Origin: an uncultured Halobacteriovorax sp.
GTDB taxonomy: Bacteria > Bdellovibrionota > Bacteriovoracia > Bacteriovoracales > Bacteriovoracaceae
Direction: 5' to 3'
DNA: 64,000 nt
NCBI GenBank assembly: GCA_913061265.1
Contig: CAJXVS010000002.1
Span: 1 to 64,000, forward strand
Shown: positions 33,632 to 41,717 of the stretch, one piece after another
Numbering within the stretch: the first letter of the stretch is position 1
Layout of the letters: each line of letters begins with the position of its first letter
Program-made: the position numbers and the translations under genes
Notes under the pieces: model-generated
Seen by the model: the letters and a program-made list of their open reading frames with translations, nothing else
Told to the model about the DNA's origin: nothing
Databases searched by the model: none

Positions 33632-34620
33632 GCACTAAGACTCAGGCTGCTTGAACGAGCAGCCTGTTTTATAAATTCTTCAGATCTACGTTCAGACCAA
33701 TAGTGATCCCCTTTAAAACAAACAAAGCCTACATGACCACCAGATTTTGGTACCTCTAAATAAAGGTTCGGATTATTGCGAGCTATCTTTTCGGGGTAAC
33801 AATTATTGCTTAAGAACGGATCATTTTCCGCATTAAGAATTAAAGTAGGAACTTTGATATTTGGCAGAAGTTTATAAGAGCTTGCATGAGCATAATAATC
33901 TTCAGCTTTTTTAAATCCATTAGCAGGAGCTGTATAGAGATCATCGAATTGTTTAAAGTTTCGGGCCTTCTTAATAGCATTCACATCTAAATTGGGAATT
34001 CCCATGAGTTCATGTTTTTCGATTAACTTCTTTCTCATCGTTGAAAGAAAGGATTCGGTATAAACCTTACCAAAATGCCAATTCCCGAGATTTGATAAAG
34101 CCTCACCGATATCGGTTGGCGCTGAAATAAGGATGGCACTTGAGATCTCTGAAGGAATATTACTTCCCTTATCACCTAAGTAATAAGCGGTTAGGTTTCC
34201 ACCAAAAGAGAATCCAATAAGAGAGACCTTTCGGTAACCCATCCTGATACACCAATTAATAACTAATTCTAGGTCTTGATAATCCGAGGCGCTGTAGAAC
34301 CATCTTTGTTTATTAAGAACCCCACTACATGAGCGGTAGTTCCAAGCAACAACGTCATAATCCTCAGAGCTTAGGCTCTTGGCCATTCCTGTTACATAAG
34401 GATTAACTGAGGAGCCTTCGAGGCCATGAGATAAAATAACAACATGTTCATTATCGTTAAGAACAACATCGGCGTCGATAAAGTCATCATCAGGAGTATC
34501 GATCCTGACTCTTTGAGTTTCAAGGCCTTCGACCTTACGAAAAAGAACGGGATAGATGGTTTGGATATGTCCATTTTGGAAAAGCTTCGGGGCTATATAA
34601 GATGATTTTAAAATGGGCAT
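33628..34620 (-). CDS. YheT family alpha/beta hydrolase
   Basis: A 330-residue YheT/ABHD1-type hydrolase (COG0429). The N-terminus NGHIQTIYPVLFR is typical, followed by HGLEGSSVNPYV, WNYRSCSG, the nucleophile elbow GFSFGGN, the acid region NAENDPFL and the final His in SGGHVGF. Natural substrates are not established; relatives are lipid or polyhydroxyalkanoate esterases. Its stop codon region overlaps the end of the protease gene by 4 bases. Confidence 0.88.
   Translation of the reverse strand: MPILKSSYIAPKLFQNGHIQTIYPVLFRKVEGLETQRVRIDTPDDDFIDADVVLNDNEHVVILSHGLEGSSVNPYVTGMAKSLSSEDYDVVAWNYRSCSGVLNKQRWFYSASDYQDLELVINWCIRMGYRKVSLIGFSFGGNLTAYYLGDKGSNIPSEISSAILISAPTDIGEALSNLGNWHFGKVYTESFLSTMRKKLIEKHELMGIPNLDVNAIKKARNFKQFDDLYTAPANGFKKAEDYYAHASSYKLLPNIKVPTLILNAENDPFLSNNCYPEKIARNNPNLYLEVPKSGGHVGFVCFKGDHYWSERRSEEFIKQAARSSSLSLSA
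33643..33670 (+). terminator. Terminator after the serine protease gene
   Basis: CAGGCTGC (33643-33650), an 8-nt loop and GCAGCCTG (33659-33666) form a perfect stem followed by TTTT. It lies inside the 3' coding end of the convergent YheT gene. Confidence 0.65.
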
Positions 34621-34696
34621 ATAACTAGCTTCTCCAATTAGGTGACCTATCTTATTTCATATTTTAGCAAAGTTCTAATATTCACCGAAGGTGGAA

Positions 34697-34725
34697 AGAA
34701 TTAACCGAGCCTTATTGTCGGTTAA
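34697..34725 (-). terminator. Terminator overlapping the MerC stop codon
   Basis: On the minus strand TTAACCGA (34725-34718), a 9-nt loop and TCGGTTAA (34708-34701) form a perfect 8-bp stem followed by TTCTTT. The 5' arm contains the stop codon of the merC-like gene. Confidence 0.55.
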
Positions 34726-35198
34726 GGGTGGTGATGGCAGCAGTCGTCAGCTGTTTTGGTGTTTCTATGGATCTTGATATTCATCCAATGCCCCACCATA
34801 AGAATTATTGAGCCTATAATATTGATGATTGTATCGATGTAGTTAAAATGCTCTTTACTGTGGTTATGAAGTCCATCGTGGGCAATTTCCCAGCTATGTC
34901 CTGGGCTAAGAAGGGCGATACCTATAATCAAGATACCAATAGTCCCTAAGACCATAGGCTTTTTATTCTTATGATTTTTATAAAAGCGATAGAAGGTGAA
35001 GTAAGCAACAGGCATGATGAAGATAAAGATCCCAAGGTGTGACCACTTAGAATCAAAATAGCTACCTAACCAAGGGCTTAAAATAATTAAGAATGGTGTG
35101 GCCAAACAATGAATAACGCAGAGAGCTGATAAGAAAATTCCCACCTTATCTAAGGATTGGGTTTGGTTATAGTCTTGTGGGTCGGTTTCGCTGGTCAT
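34722..35198 (-). CDS. MerC domain-containing membrane protein
   Basis: A 158-residue protein with four hydrophobic helices. The first contains LSALCVIHCLATPF, the Cys-His-Cys signature of MerC proteins. The C-terminus ends DDCCHHHP, a likely metal-binding tail, and there is a His-rich loop HDGLHNHSKEH. MerC members move mercury or, more often in free-living bacteria, take part in zinc homeostasis; the metal is unknown here. The start is uncertain: ATG at 35198, or GTG at 35225, with GGGAG between them. Confidence 0.8.
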   Translation of the reverse strand: MTSETDPQDYNQTQSLDKVGIFLSALCVIHCLATPFLIILSPWLGSYFDSKWSHLGIFIFIMPVAYFTFYRFYKNHKNKKPMVLGTIGILIIGIALLSPGHSWEIAHDGLHNHSKEHFNYIDTIINIIGSIILMVGHWMNIKIHRNTKTADDCCHHHP

Positions 35199-35245
35199 GA
35201 ACGAAGAAATTCTCCCTTTTCGCACATATAGTCAATTGAAATAAT

Positions 35246-35878
35246 CTAGCGCAGCTTTTTAAGGGTGAACTCTGGAGTGAGTGCTACTTTGACTCGCCCT
35301 CCCATGTTCTTAGGTGGCTTTGGAATGATTAGTTCTCTAAGAGTTAATCCCTCTGCTGTCTCTACTATGAGCTCAATAGGACCATCGCCTTTCTTGAACA
35401 CTCTTGCCTCTAGGGTGGATCCTTGAAGGACCTTATCTAAATGAACCGCATCACCATTTGGAAGAACGACAACTATATCTCTTAAACTCTCAGGATAATC
35501 ATTTTGTATTTCTAAGCTAATCGTTTTTGTTAGCCAGCTATAGTTATAGATGATTCCTCCGCCGATAACGTAGTTGGCCAGAAGAAGAATAAGTAGGGAG
35601 ATGTATCTTTTCTTTAAACCTGAGTTTTGATTTATCTCAGCTTTGTTCTTGGCCCAAGGAATGAAAAGAAAGAGCAGGCCTAAGAAATTAGCAGGAACAG
35701 TAATAACTAATAAAGAAAAGCCAATGGTTTGAATCTTCCCATCAAGAGGGGAGAGGTCATAGTGAATAAAGTATTGGTAGAGCCAATAAGAATAAATAAG
35801 GATGCCTAAGACTATTGGCACTAAAGCTATAGTTAGGGTCGAGGTCAATCTTCTTGTACTCAATGCTTCGGTTTGCAT
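35246..35878 (-). CDS. Membrane protein of unknown function
   Basis: A 210-residue protein with three hydrophobic helices (residues about 14-33, 45-70 and 87-110) and a C-terminal extracytoplasmic domain of about 100 residues that is beta-rich (DIVVVLPNGDAVHL, PIELIVETAEGLTLREL). This looks like a FixG/FixI-adjacent accessory-type layout but no family is recognised. The ATG at 35878 is preceded by AGAAG and sits in the loop of a perfect hairpin (35861-35901). It lies in a run of minus-strand genes between MerC and DUF2452. Confidence 0.6.
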   Translation of the reverse strand: MQTEALSTRRLTSTLTIALVPIVLGILIYSYWLYQYFIHYDLSPLDGKIQTIGFSLLVITVPANFLGLLFLFIPWAKNKAEINQNSGLKKRYISLLILLLANYVIGGGIIYNYSWLTKTISLEIQNDYPESLRDIVVVLPNGDAVHLDKVLQGSTLEARVFKKGDGPIELIVETAEGLTLRELIIPKPPKNMGGRVKVALTPEFTLKKLR

Positions 35879-35901
35879 TCTTCTATTTTGCCAAAGCATT
35901 G
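35861..35901 (-). promoter_or_regulatory. Hairpin presenting the start codon in its loop
   Basis: On the minus strand CAATGCTTTGG (35901-35891) and CCGAAGCATTG (35871-35861) pair over 11 positions with one G.U. The 19-nt loop holds the weak Shine-Dalgarno AGAAG and the ATG at 35878. It may control or protect translation initiation of the membrane protein. Confidence 0.55.
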
Positions 35902-35927
35902 AGAAAGTTTAAAGAGGTAAGAGAGGC

Positions 35928-36419
35928 CTATGAGCTTTCTTGGTCAAAACGCTCAAGTACCTTCCAAGTATGATCAGATAAGAGCCTAACCTGGGCCAGG
36001 CAGGACTTAAAGCTCTTTGAGTTTCCCCAATCCTTTGGTCCTATGAGGCTTAGAAGTTTCACGCCATCGTCTTTTTCATACAAAAAATACTTCTTGCCTA
36101 TAACAGGCTCGAATTTTATCTCTGCATCATAGACGTAATGAGAGATCTCAACACGGTCTTGTATCTCTTTGGCCTGTTTTGCTAGAGTTCTCATCTGTTC
36201 GAGAATCATATCGAGTCTCTCTTGAGTTTGCTCTTGCATGGCATTCATGGCCCTGCCTTTTATCACCCCTTGTTCTGTGGGAACAACACTAAAACCACCA
36301 ACTGAGTGGGCGTACTCAACTAGACCAGGAAGGTCTACGGTCTTTAATTTCATTTGAGCTAAATCTATATTTTCAATATCTACGGCTCTGCCAATCTTAT
36401 CGTCTTGTTTTTTTGTCAT
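35928..36419 (-). CDS. DUF2452 (C1orf50-like) protein
   Basis: A 163-residue soluble protein. LPGLVEYAHSVGGF, a helical QEQTQERLDMILEQMRTLAKQA, then FEPVIGKKYFLYEKDDG and LSLIGPKDWG follow the DUF2452 family, shared by bacteria and eukaryotes (human C1orf50). Function is unknown. GAGAGG is upstream of the ATG. The 171-bp gap to the next gene upstream (36420-36590) is AT-rich with no gene seen. Confidence 0.78.
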   Translation of the reverse strand: MTKKQDDKIGRAVDIENIDLAQMKLKTVDLPGLVEYAHSVGGFSVVPTEQGVIKGRAMNAMQEQTQERLDMILEQMRTLAKQAKEIQDRVEISHYVYDAEIKFEPVIGKKYFLYEKDDGVKLLSLIGPKDWGNSKSFKSCLAQVRLLSDHTWKVLERFDQESS

Positions 36420-36590
36420 AATAATCCTCTCGAATTTAAGAATAAACTTTAGTTAAGGCTCTTAATTTTTAAAGGGTATTAATTATTTAAAAATAGAAGG
36501 AAGGATCACGCCAGTGTAGGTGCATGAAAGATGAATAGGATTAAGAATAGCTTGATTTTGGCTCTTCATAATTAATTTATAACATAAGTA

Positions 36591-37988
36591 CTAGAGTTGA
36601 TTAAAGGCTTTTTTAAAAGACCTCTTATTATCTTCTTTTAAGGGGTTTATCCAATCGGGATTGCAAAATGTGCAGTCTGAGAGGTTCTCTAGATCATAAT
36701 GCTTCTTGATGATTCTCTGCTTAGTTCTAAAATTCAATGAAACATAGGCCTTAACTCTAATCCTTAGATTCTTCCTCCCTCGCTTAGCATAGTTTCTTTT
36801 AAGAAAGCCTACATAGGAGAGGATCATCTCAGGATGCCCGCCCATGATCCTCCATTGGCGCTTGCTTAAGCGGTTAGAGGCTTTCTCTTCCCATTTGTCA
36901 CCAGTATCTCTATCTAAGAAATAAAAGGTTGGATTGAATACTTTTTTATCTCGAAGCTTCATCCGCCAAGCATAAGAGTGTCCAAGTTCTGTCCAGTGGG
37001 TATCCCCTTTGTAGAAGCGATGCCTAAGTGGCATCAGGCAATTATAGAGAATAAAGAAAGTGATTCCTATCGCTAGAGACTTTTGTTTTTGACTAAGGCT
37101 TGAGGCTCCTTTTAACCGGGAGAGTTTAGGCCTTTTTAATTGGATCTTTTTTATCTTCTCTAAAAACGTTAAAGGAAAATCTGAGGCTAAGAATAAGAAT
37201 GAAATGCCCAAACTAAACCAAGGAAAGATTCCAATCTTAAAAAGAAAGTGATTTGAAATATGAAAAAGGGCCAATGAAATAAGAGCGAAGGGCCTTGTTT
37301 TTTTATAGAGGAGTGCAGGAACTACTAAAAGATCTAAGAGAAGACCTGACCAACTTAAGAAAACAGGAGCTAGCTTATGGCTTAGAATATCTGCTATGAA
37401 AGGAGTGAACTTCTGCGGGTTGATCCATCTATTAAGTGGAACTCCTGAAATCCAATCAGGATCAATCTTAGCGATTCCACCAAAGAAATAAACCACTCCC
37501 ATTTGAAACTTCAAAAGCCAAAGTTCCCAATTTAAAATGGTATCAGACTCTTTCACCGCCCCTCTTCTTAAGTCTAAGGAGAACGATTTATGAGGATTAA
37601 TAAAGATCATGATAAAAGAGATGAGGATTACGAAGTAAAAATGATTTAAGTAATGAGACTTAGATAAGAGAAAGATATAGCTAAAAAGAAAGAAGAAACA
37701 AATACAAGCGATTCTATAAAAAAGGCCTAGGGCAATTAAAATTGAGCAAATACCAATTAGGATCCATACCGTATACATGCCAGCCGGTACCAATGGCTTT
37801 ATCCAGTGAAAGCCGTGGTAGGTGAAGTTGAACTGAGGTTTGATATAATAAGTGTGAATCCAGCCATTACCAAAGTAACGAAGAACCTCCCAAAGCATGA
37901 TGATTCCAAATAGAATACGAAAGTAAACTAGACTAGCAATAGAAGTCGGAGAAAATGCCTGTAGGTAAAATTTTTTGATAGTTTCCAA
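36591..37988 (-). CDS. HTTM domain protein (vitamin K-dependent gamma-carboxylase-like)
   Basis: A 465-residue membrane protein with an N-terminal HTTM domain: SLVYFRILFGIIMLWEVLRYF, YTVWILIGICSILIALGL, SKSHYLNHFYFVILISFIMIF, LLKFQMGVVYFFGGIAKIDPDW and FHISNHFLFKIGIFPW. The QMGVVYFFGGIAK segment aligns with the region of human GGCX bearing the catalytic Lys. The C-terminal 130 residues (RHRFYKGDTHWTELGHSYAWRMKLRDK) also follow GGCX-like proteins. Whether it carboxylates anything or uses a quinol is unknown. It is divergent from the gene at 38017. Confidence 0.85.
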   Translation of the reverse strand: METIKKFYLQAFSPTSIASLVYFRILFGIIMLWEVLRYFGNGWIHTYYIKPQFNFTYHGFHWIKPLVPAGMYTVWILIGICSILIALGLFYRIACICFFFLFSYIFLLSKSHYLNHFYFVILISFIMIFINPHKSFSLDLRRGAVKESDTILNWELWLLKFQMGVVYFFGGIAKIDPDWISGVPLNRWINPQKFTPFIADILSHKLAPVFLSWSGLLLDLLVVPALLYKKTRPFALISLALFHISNHFLFKIGIFPWFSLGISFLFLASDFPLTFLEKIKKIQLKRPKLSRLKGASSLSQKQKSLAIGITFFILYNCLMPLRHRFYKGDTHWTELGHSYAWRMKLRDKKVFNPTFYFLDRDTGDKWEEKASNRLSKRQWRIMGGHPEMILSYVGFLKRNYAKRGRKNLRIRVKAYVSLNFRTKQRIIKKHYDLENLSDCTFCNPDWINPLKEDNKRSFKKAFNQL

Positions 37989-38016
37989 AACAGTTCTATT
38001 TTATCATCAATAGGGT

Positions 38017-38532
38017 ATGAAGATCATTTTATTAATCCTATTTTTAAGTAATTTAAACGTATCGAATGCATCGAGCTTTAAATTATCCGACTCTTTTATT
38101 GAGGAACTCATGTGCTTGCACAATATGGATGAGGGCTATTGCAGAAAATGGATTAGCAAAGGGACGATCACTCTAAAGAAATATAGAAAGATAGAACAAG
38201 GCTGCCTCAATGGAACTCAATTCCTATGCACTTACGTTGTTTACGTTCAAGATAATATGCCAACCCCAATGATGAATGAAATGATTGCCATGGCAGAGTT
38301 TGGTTGTAGGAGTGGGAATGGAGTTCATTGTTTGATTCTTGCCAGTATAGATAAGCTTAAAAGAAGAGAGTATTTGAAAAAAGGTTGTGATTACAACGAG
38401 GCCTTAGCTTGCAAGAGGTTTTCAAAATTAAAGAATATAGACCCTTCAGGAAAAGTGAAATTTAACAAAGAGGCCTTTGAGAAAAGTGTAAAAGACGCTT
38501 TTAATAAGATGCTAAAAGGTTCTAGAAAATAA
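38017..38532 (+). CDS. Secreted Cys-rich Sel1-like repeat protein
   Basis: A 171-residue protein with signal peptide MKIILLILFLSNLNVSNA. Paired cysteines recur at helix-repeat spacing (EQGCLNGTQFLC, EFGCRSGNGVHC, KKGCDYNEALAC), the pattern of Sel1-like Hcp proteins in which each repeat is closed by a disulfide. It is probably a periplasmic protein-binding scaffold. It abuts the convergent mltA gene with no gap. Confidence 0.62.
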   Translation: MKIILLILFLSNLNVSNASSFKLSDSFIEELMCLHNMDEGYCRKWISKGTITLKKYRKIEQGCLNGTQFLCTYVVYVQDNMPTPMMNEMIAMAEFGCRSGNGVHCLILASIDKLKRREYLKKGCDYNEALACKRFSKLKNIDPSGKVKFNKEAFEKSVKDAFNKMLKGSRK

Positions 38533-39717
38533 TTATGGCTTTGGAATAAGAAACCATAATTTTGCACTATGCCTCATGGTTCCTGCATAACGAAGGGCAG
38601 CAGCTCCTTCTCCCCAAAAAAGATCAGCTCTACCTGTAGACTTGATTGCGCCTCCCGTATCCTGAGCTAAAACTAAACGAGAAGTTTCTTCATAACTTGT
38701 AGGAACTTGAACAGACTCATCGGCATAGAAAGGCTTTTGAAAACTTAAGTAGCCAAGAGCACCAAGGGGAAAGAGAGAACTATCAATAGCGAGAGTTCTT
38801 CCCGGAACAACTTCATTGCCAAAAGTTGTTAAGCCTCTCCCTTTAAGATGCTTAAAGAAAACATAACTGGGATTAATCTTGAGAAACTCTAAAAGGTCTT
38901 TTTTGTTAAGCGTGCGGAGATGTTCTTCAATTCTTTGTAAACTCATCTCTTCTCTAGGAATAATATCAAACAAATGTTTCCCGATGCTTTCATAGACCCA
39001 GCCATTTTGACCGGCATAGCCAACTCGGACGCGCTTCTTATTGGCCAGTTCTAAAACACCAGAGCCTTGAATCTGTAAAAAGAAAGAATGAATAGGATCT
39101 AGGTAATAAAGCTCAAGTCCCTGACCAGCGAGTTTCTTTTCAATATCGATCTCTCCTCTCGAATAGTGAGGAACAATTTTCGGAAAAGGAAGGCCCTTCT
39201 TTGTTATCCTGCCGGAGACTTTCTTTCTTTTCGTTTCAAAGTTTGCAATTCCAGGAACGGCAAAGCTAGGCATATCAATCTCCACGAGATCTGGTGGCAG
39301 TTTATAGAGGGGTTGAGAATATTGCTCCGTAGGTCTTAGCCTCGCAGGATAAACAGGTTCGTAATAACTAGTGAGAAGAATCTCTCCCCAAGACTTCTTT
39401 CCATAGACTTCGTGAATGACGAAGTTGTCTTTAATATAGGCCAGAAGTTGATTCTTTTCTTTAATGGGGATCAACTTCTTTAAGGAGAAGGCATAGTCCT
39501 TAGCAAAGATCTTCTTGCCTCCAAAGTTAAGAACTCGAGCAGGTTTTTTTAAAAGGATATTAATATGAAGTTTTAAGCCTTTCTTAAAGTCTTCAAGATT
39601 AAGATCATCCGTAAGCTCTAAGTCTGTTTCGATGGGTCTCATGGCCAAGTTTGGATCTTCGATCTCCATTCTGGCGCAGGAAGTAAAAATGAGTAGTAAG
39701 AGGATTAGAGTTTTCAT
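38533..39717 (-). CDS. mltA: Membrane-bound lytic murein transglycosylase A
   Basis: A 394-residue lipoprotein (lipobox FTSC near residue 14) with the MltA domain (TSYYEPVYPARLRPT, FLQIQGSGVL, VGYAGQNG) and the C-terminal 3D domain with the catalytic Asp in VLAQDTGGAIKSTGRAD. It cleaves peptidoglycan glycan strands to 1,6-anhydromuropeptides from the inner face of the outer membrane. In a predatory lineage such enzymes may also act on prey walls, which cannot be judged here. Confidence 0.95.
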   Translation of the reverse strand: MKTLILLLLIFTSCARMEIEDPNLAMRPIETDLELTDDLNLEDFKKGLKLHINILLKKPARVLNFGGKKIFAKDYAFSLKKLIPIKEKNQLLAYIKDNFVIHEVYGKKSWGEILLTSYYEPVYPARLRPTEQYSQPLYKLPPDLVEIDMPSFAVPGIANFETKRKKVSGRITKKGLPFPKIVPHYSRGEIDIEKKLAGQGLELYYLDPIHSFFLQIQGSGVLELANKKRVRVGYAGQNGWVYESIGKHLFDIIPREEMSLQRIEEHLRTLNKKDLLEFLKINPSYVFFKHLKGRGLTTFGNEVVPGRTLAIDSSLFPLGALGYLSFQKPFYADESVQVPTSYEETSRLVLAQDTGGAIKSTGRADLFWGEGAAALRYAGTMRHSAKLWFLIPKP

Positions 39718-39745
39718 GGAATCATTATAGCCTTAATATAAGAAC

Positions 39746-40303
39746 ATGGAAGAGATGAGTGGCCGATTATTTTTGGGTGTACCGATAAGTGATGAGGTCC
39801 GTAAGAAATTAAAGCAAAATACCTGGCAGTCTTTATCGCGTTATAAAAAAGATAAGATGACTCCCGCTCATAATTGGCATTTTACCTTGGCCTTCATAGG
39901 CCAGCTTCCTCTTAGTAAAAAAATAGAACTCGAATCAAGACTTAAAGAACAAGATTGGGGTGAAGTCTTTAAACTTGGAATCCGTGGCTATGGCGCTTTC
40001 CCAAACCTTGAGGAAGGAAGAGTCCTTTGGGTCGGAGCTGGTAGGGGTACTGATGAGATCACAGGACTAGCAGAGAAGCTTAGGCTTTCCTTGGGAAGTG
40101 ACAATATTTCTTTTGATCAAAAGCCCTTTGTACCTCACCTGACTTTATGTCGAATGAGAGTTCCAAGAAATCTTAAAAGACTTGGGGAAGACTATAAATT
40201 AAAGCAAGAAACTCTCTTTGATGTGGATAAGTTTGTTTTATATGAAAGCTTAGGGGGACCTCAAAGATACAATGAACTTTTAGAGATCCCTTTAAAGAAC
40301 TAA
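39746..40303 (+). CDS. thpR: RNA 2',3'-cyclic phosphodiesterase (LigT/ThpR)
   Basis: A 185-residue 2H phosphoesterase with both catalytic motifs: HFTLAFIG near residue 47 and HLTLCRMR near residue 131. Length and the opening RLFLGVPISDEVRKKL fit the ThpR family, which opens 2',3'-cyclic phosphates on RNA ends. It is divergent from mltA by 28 bases and abuts the convergent next gene. Confidence 0.93.
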   Translation: MEEMSGRLFLGVPISDEVRKKLKQNTWQSLSRYKKDKMTPAHNWHFTLAFIGQLPLSKKIELESRLKEQDWGEVFKLGIRGYGAFPNLEEGRVLWVGAGRGTDEITGLAEKLRLSLGSDNISFDQKPFVPHLTLCRMRVPRNLKRLGEDYKLKQETLFDVDKFVLYESLGGPQRYNELLEIPLKN

Positions 40304-40750
40304 TTATTCAGGACAAATATAAGGCGACTTTAATTCATAAGAAGGAACGCAGTAGTCTTTCCATTCCCCATCTTCATAAGTGCTATAAGCAAAGAACCAA
40401 CGAACAACTTCGTCTCCCACTAAAATAATCTCGTCAGGCATAGCAGCTGGTTGAAAACCATCAATTTCATAACACCAACCATAAGCTCTCATCTTCGTAT
40501 CACTTAAAACTTCAATGGCCTCTAACCCTACTGGTGTTCCTATAACAGAATTAAGTCCACCTACAGATCCGATGTATTCCGTTTTAGAATCCTCTAATGC
40601 TGAGATAGTGATATCACCGGCCGTTAAGTTCTCTCCGGAGATCTTCGCTGAAAGAAAAGATTCCTTCTTGCATGGGCCTTGGAAGTAAACCTCCGCAGCA
40701 AAAAGAGAGGAGTTAAGAAGAAATATACTGATTATTAGGGCTGTTTTCAT
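40304..40750 (-). CDS. Secreted protein of unknown function (possibly DUF4430-like)
   Basis: A 148-residue protein with signal peptide MKTALIISIFLLNSSLFA. Conserved-looking features are QGPCKKESF at the N-terminus, RAYGWCYEIDGFQPAAMPDEIIL and VVRWFFAYSTYEDGEWKDYC; this Trp/Tyr and Cys pattern resembles DUF4430 domains, but the match is by eye only. Four cysteines could form two disulfides. The ATG at 40750 is chosen because the signal peptide begins there; the frame is open to 40786. Confidence 0.62.
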   Translation of the reverse strand: MKTALIISIFLLNSSLFAAEVYFQGPCKKESFLSAKISGENLTAGDITISALEDSKTEYIGSVGGLNSVIGTPVGLEAIEVLSDTKMRAYGWCYEIDGFQPAAMPDEIILVGDEVVRWFFAYSTYEDGEWKDYCVPSYELKSPYICPE

Positions 40751-40822
40751 AGGCGTCTTTTTAGTCCCGCTGGGAGCTATTGTCATCAGGATTCTTTTAA
40801 AAGCACCTTAAGTGATTGGAAT

Positions 40823-40851
40823 TACTTTGTTTTAATCTTTAAAACAAAGTA
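40823..40851. promoter_or_regulatory. Perfect 12-bp inverted repeat in divergent intergenic region
   Basis: TACTTTGTTTTA (40823-40834) and TAAAACAAAGTA (40840-40851) are exact inverted copies 5 bases apart, between divergent genes starting at 40750 and 40887. No T-run follows, so it is more likely an operator or an mRNA leader hairpin than a terminator. Confidence 0.55.
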
Positions 40852-40886
40852 TCTTTATACCGATAAGAAGATTGGAGAGATTAATA

Positions 40887-41717
40887 ATGTTCAGGGCCTT
40901 TATTTTTATCATTTTATTAATGAGTTCGAGTCTTTTTGCTGAAGAGTTTCTCTCTGATATCAAGCTCAAAGAGATTGAAGAAAAAATCATTACTAAGTTA
41001 GATAAAAAGAAATTAGGCGAGGAGAGAGAGTTCTATTTGAACCTCTTAATGGCAAGAGAGCTCTATACTTACGAAAAATACAGCTTTGCAAAGAAGTACT
41101 TTCAAAAAGTGAGGTCCTCAAAGTTTTCAGCTGATAAAACAGAAGCTCTCATTGGGCTGGCCCAAATCTCTTTTCAAGAAAATAATAAAACAGAACTAAA
41201 GAAAGACCTCCTGAATCTAGAGGCCTTTTATAAAAAGAACCCCAAGTTTTCTTCAGGAAGAAATCAGGATCTTATCAAGTACTATAAGTTCATAGGTCTC
41301 AAAGAAAAAAAACATGGAAGAAGTGAGTTTAAGAACCTTAAGAATGAAATCCTTGAATTCAATATTACTGAAGAGAAAAGACGAAACTTTATCATCGAGA
41401 AAAAATATAAAGAAGCTTTTAAGCTGATTGATAATCCGGGAATCAATACATTAAACGTGGGCTATAAGATCGAACACGATCTTCTGAATGTCTTAGTTAA
41501 TAAGAAAATGATCAAGGCTGAGAAGCTACACTGCTTTGAGAAAATGAAGAAGTACCCAAAAGATTGGAGCTATTCGATTCTAATCTGCACTTCCCTTACT
41601 GAGTACTTAAAGAAGGGGAGAGTTTCCTCTAAGAGTCTTCATAATCTAGAACGTTATTTTAAAAAAAGAGCGACGAATAGAAAACATCTTCTTAGTGCAC
41701 TTAAGGGGCTTCAATGA
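40887..41717 (+). CDS. Secreted helical-repeat (TPR-like) protein
   Basis: A 276-residue protein with signal peptide MFRAFIFIILLMSSSLFA followed by an all-helical body; LLMARELYTYEKYSFAKKYFQKV and EALIGLAQISFQENNKTEL look like TPR-type helix pairs. No named family. The ATG at 40887 is preferred to TTG at 40872, with GGAG 9 bases upstream. It overlaps the next gene as ATGA, so the two products are made together. Confidence 0.65.
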   Translation: MFRAFIFIILLMSSSLFAEEFLSDIKLKEIEEKIITKLDKKKLGEEREFYLNLLMARELYTYEKYSFAKKYFQKVRSSKFSADKTEALIGLAQISFQENNKTELKKDLLNLEAFYKKNPKFSSGRNQDLIKYYKFIGLKEKKHGRSEFKNLKNEILEFNITEEKRRNFIIEKKYKEAFKLIDNPGINTLNVGYKIEHDLLNVLVNKKMIKAEKLHCFEKMKKYPKDWSYSILICTSLTEYLKKGRVSSKSLHNLERYFKKRATNRKHLLSALKGLQ

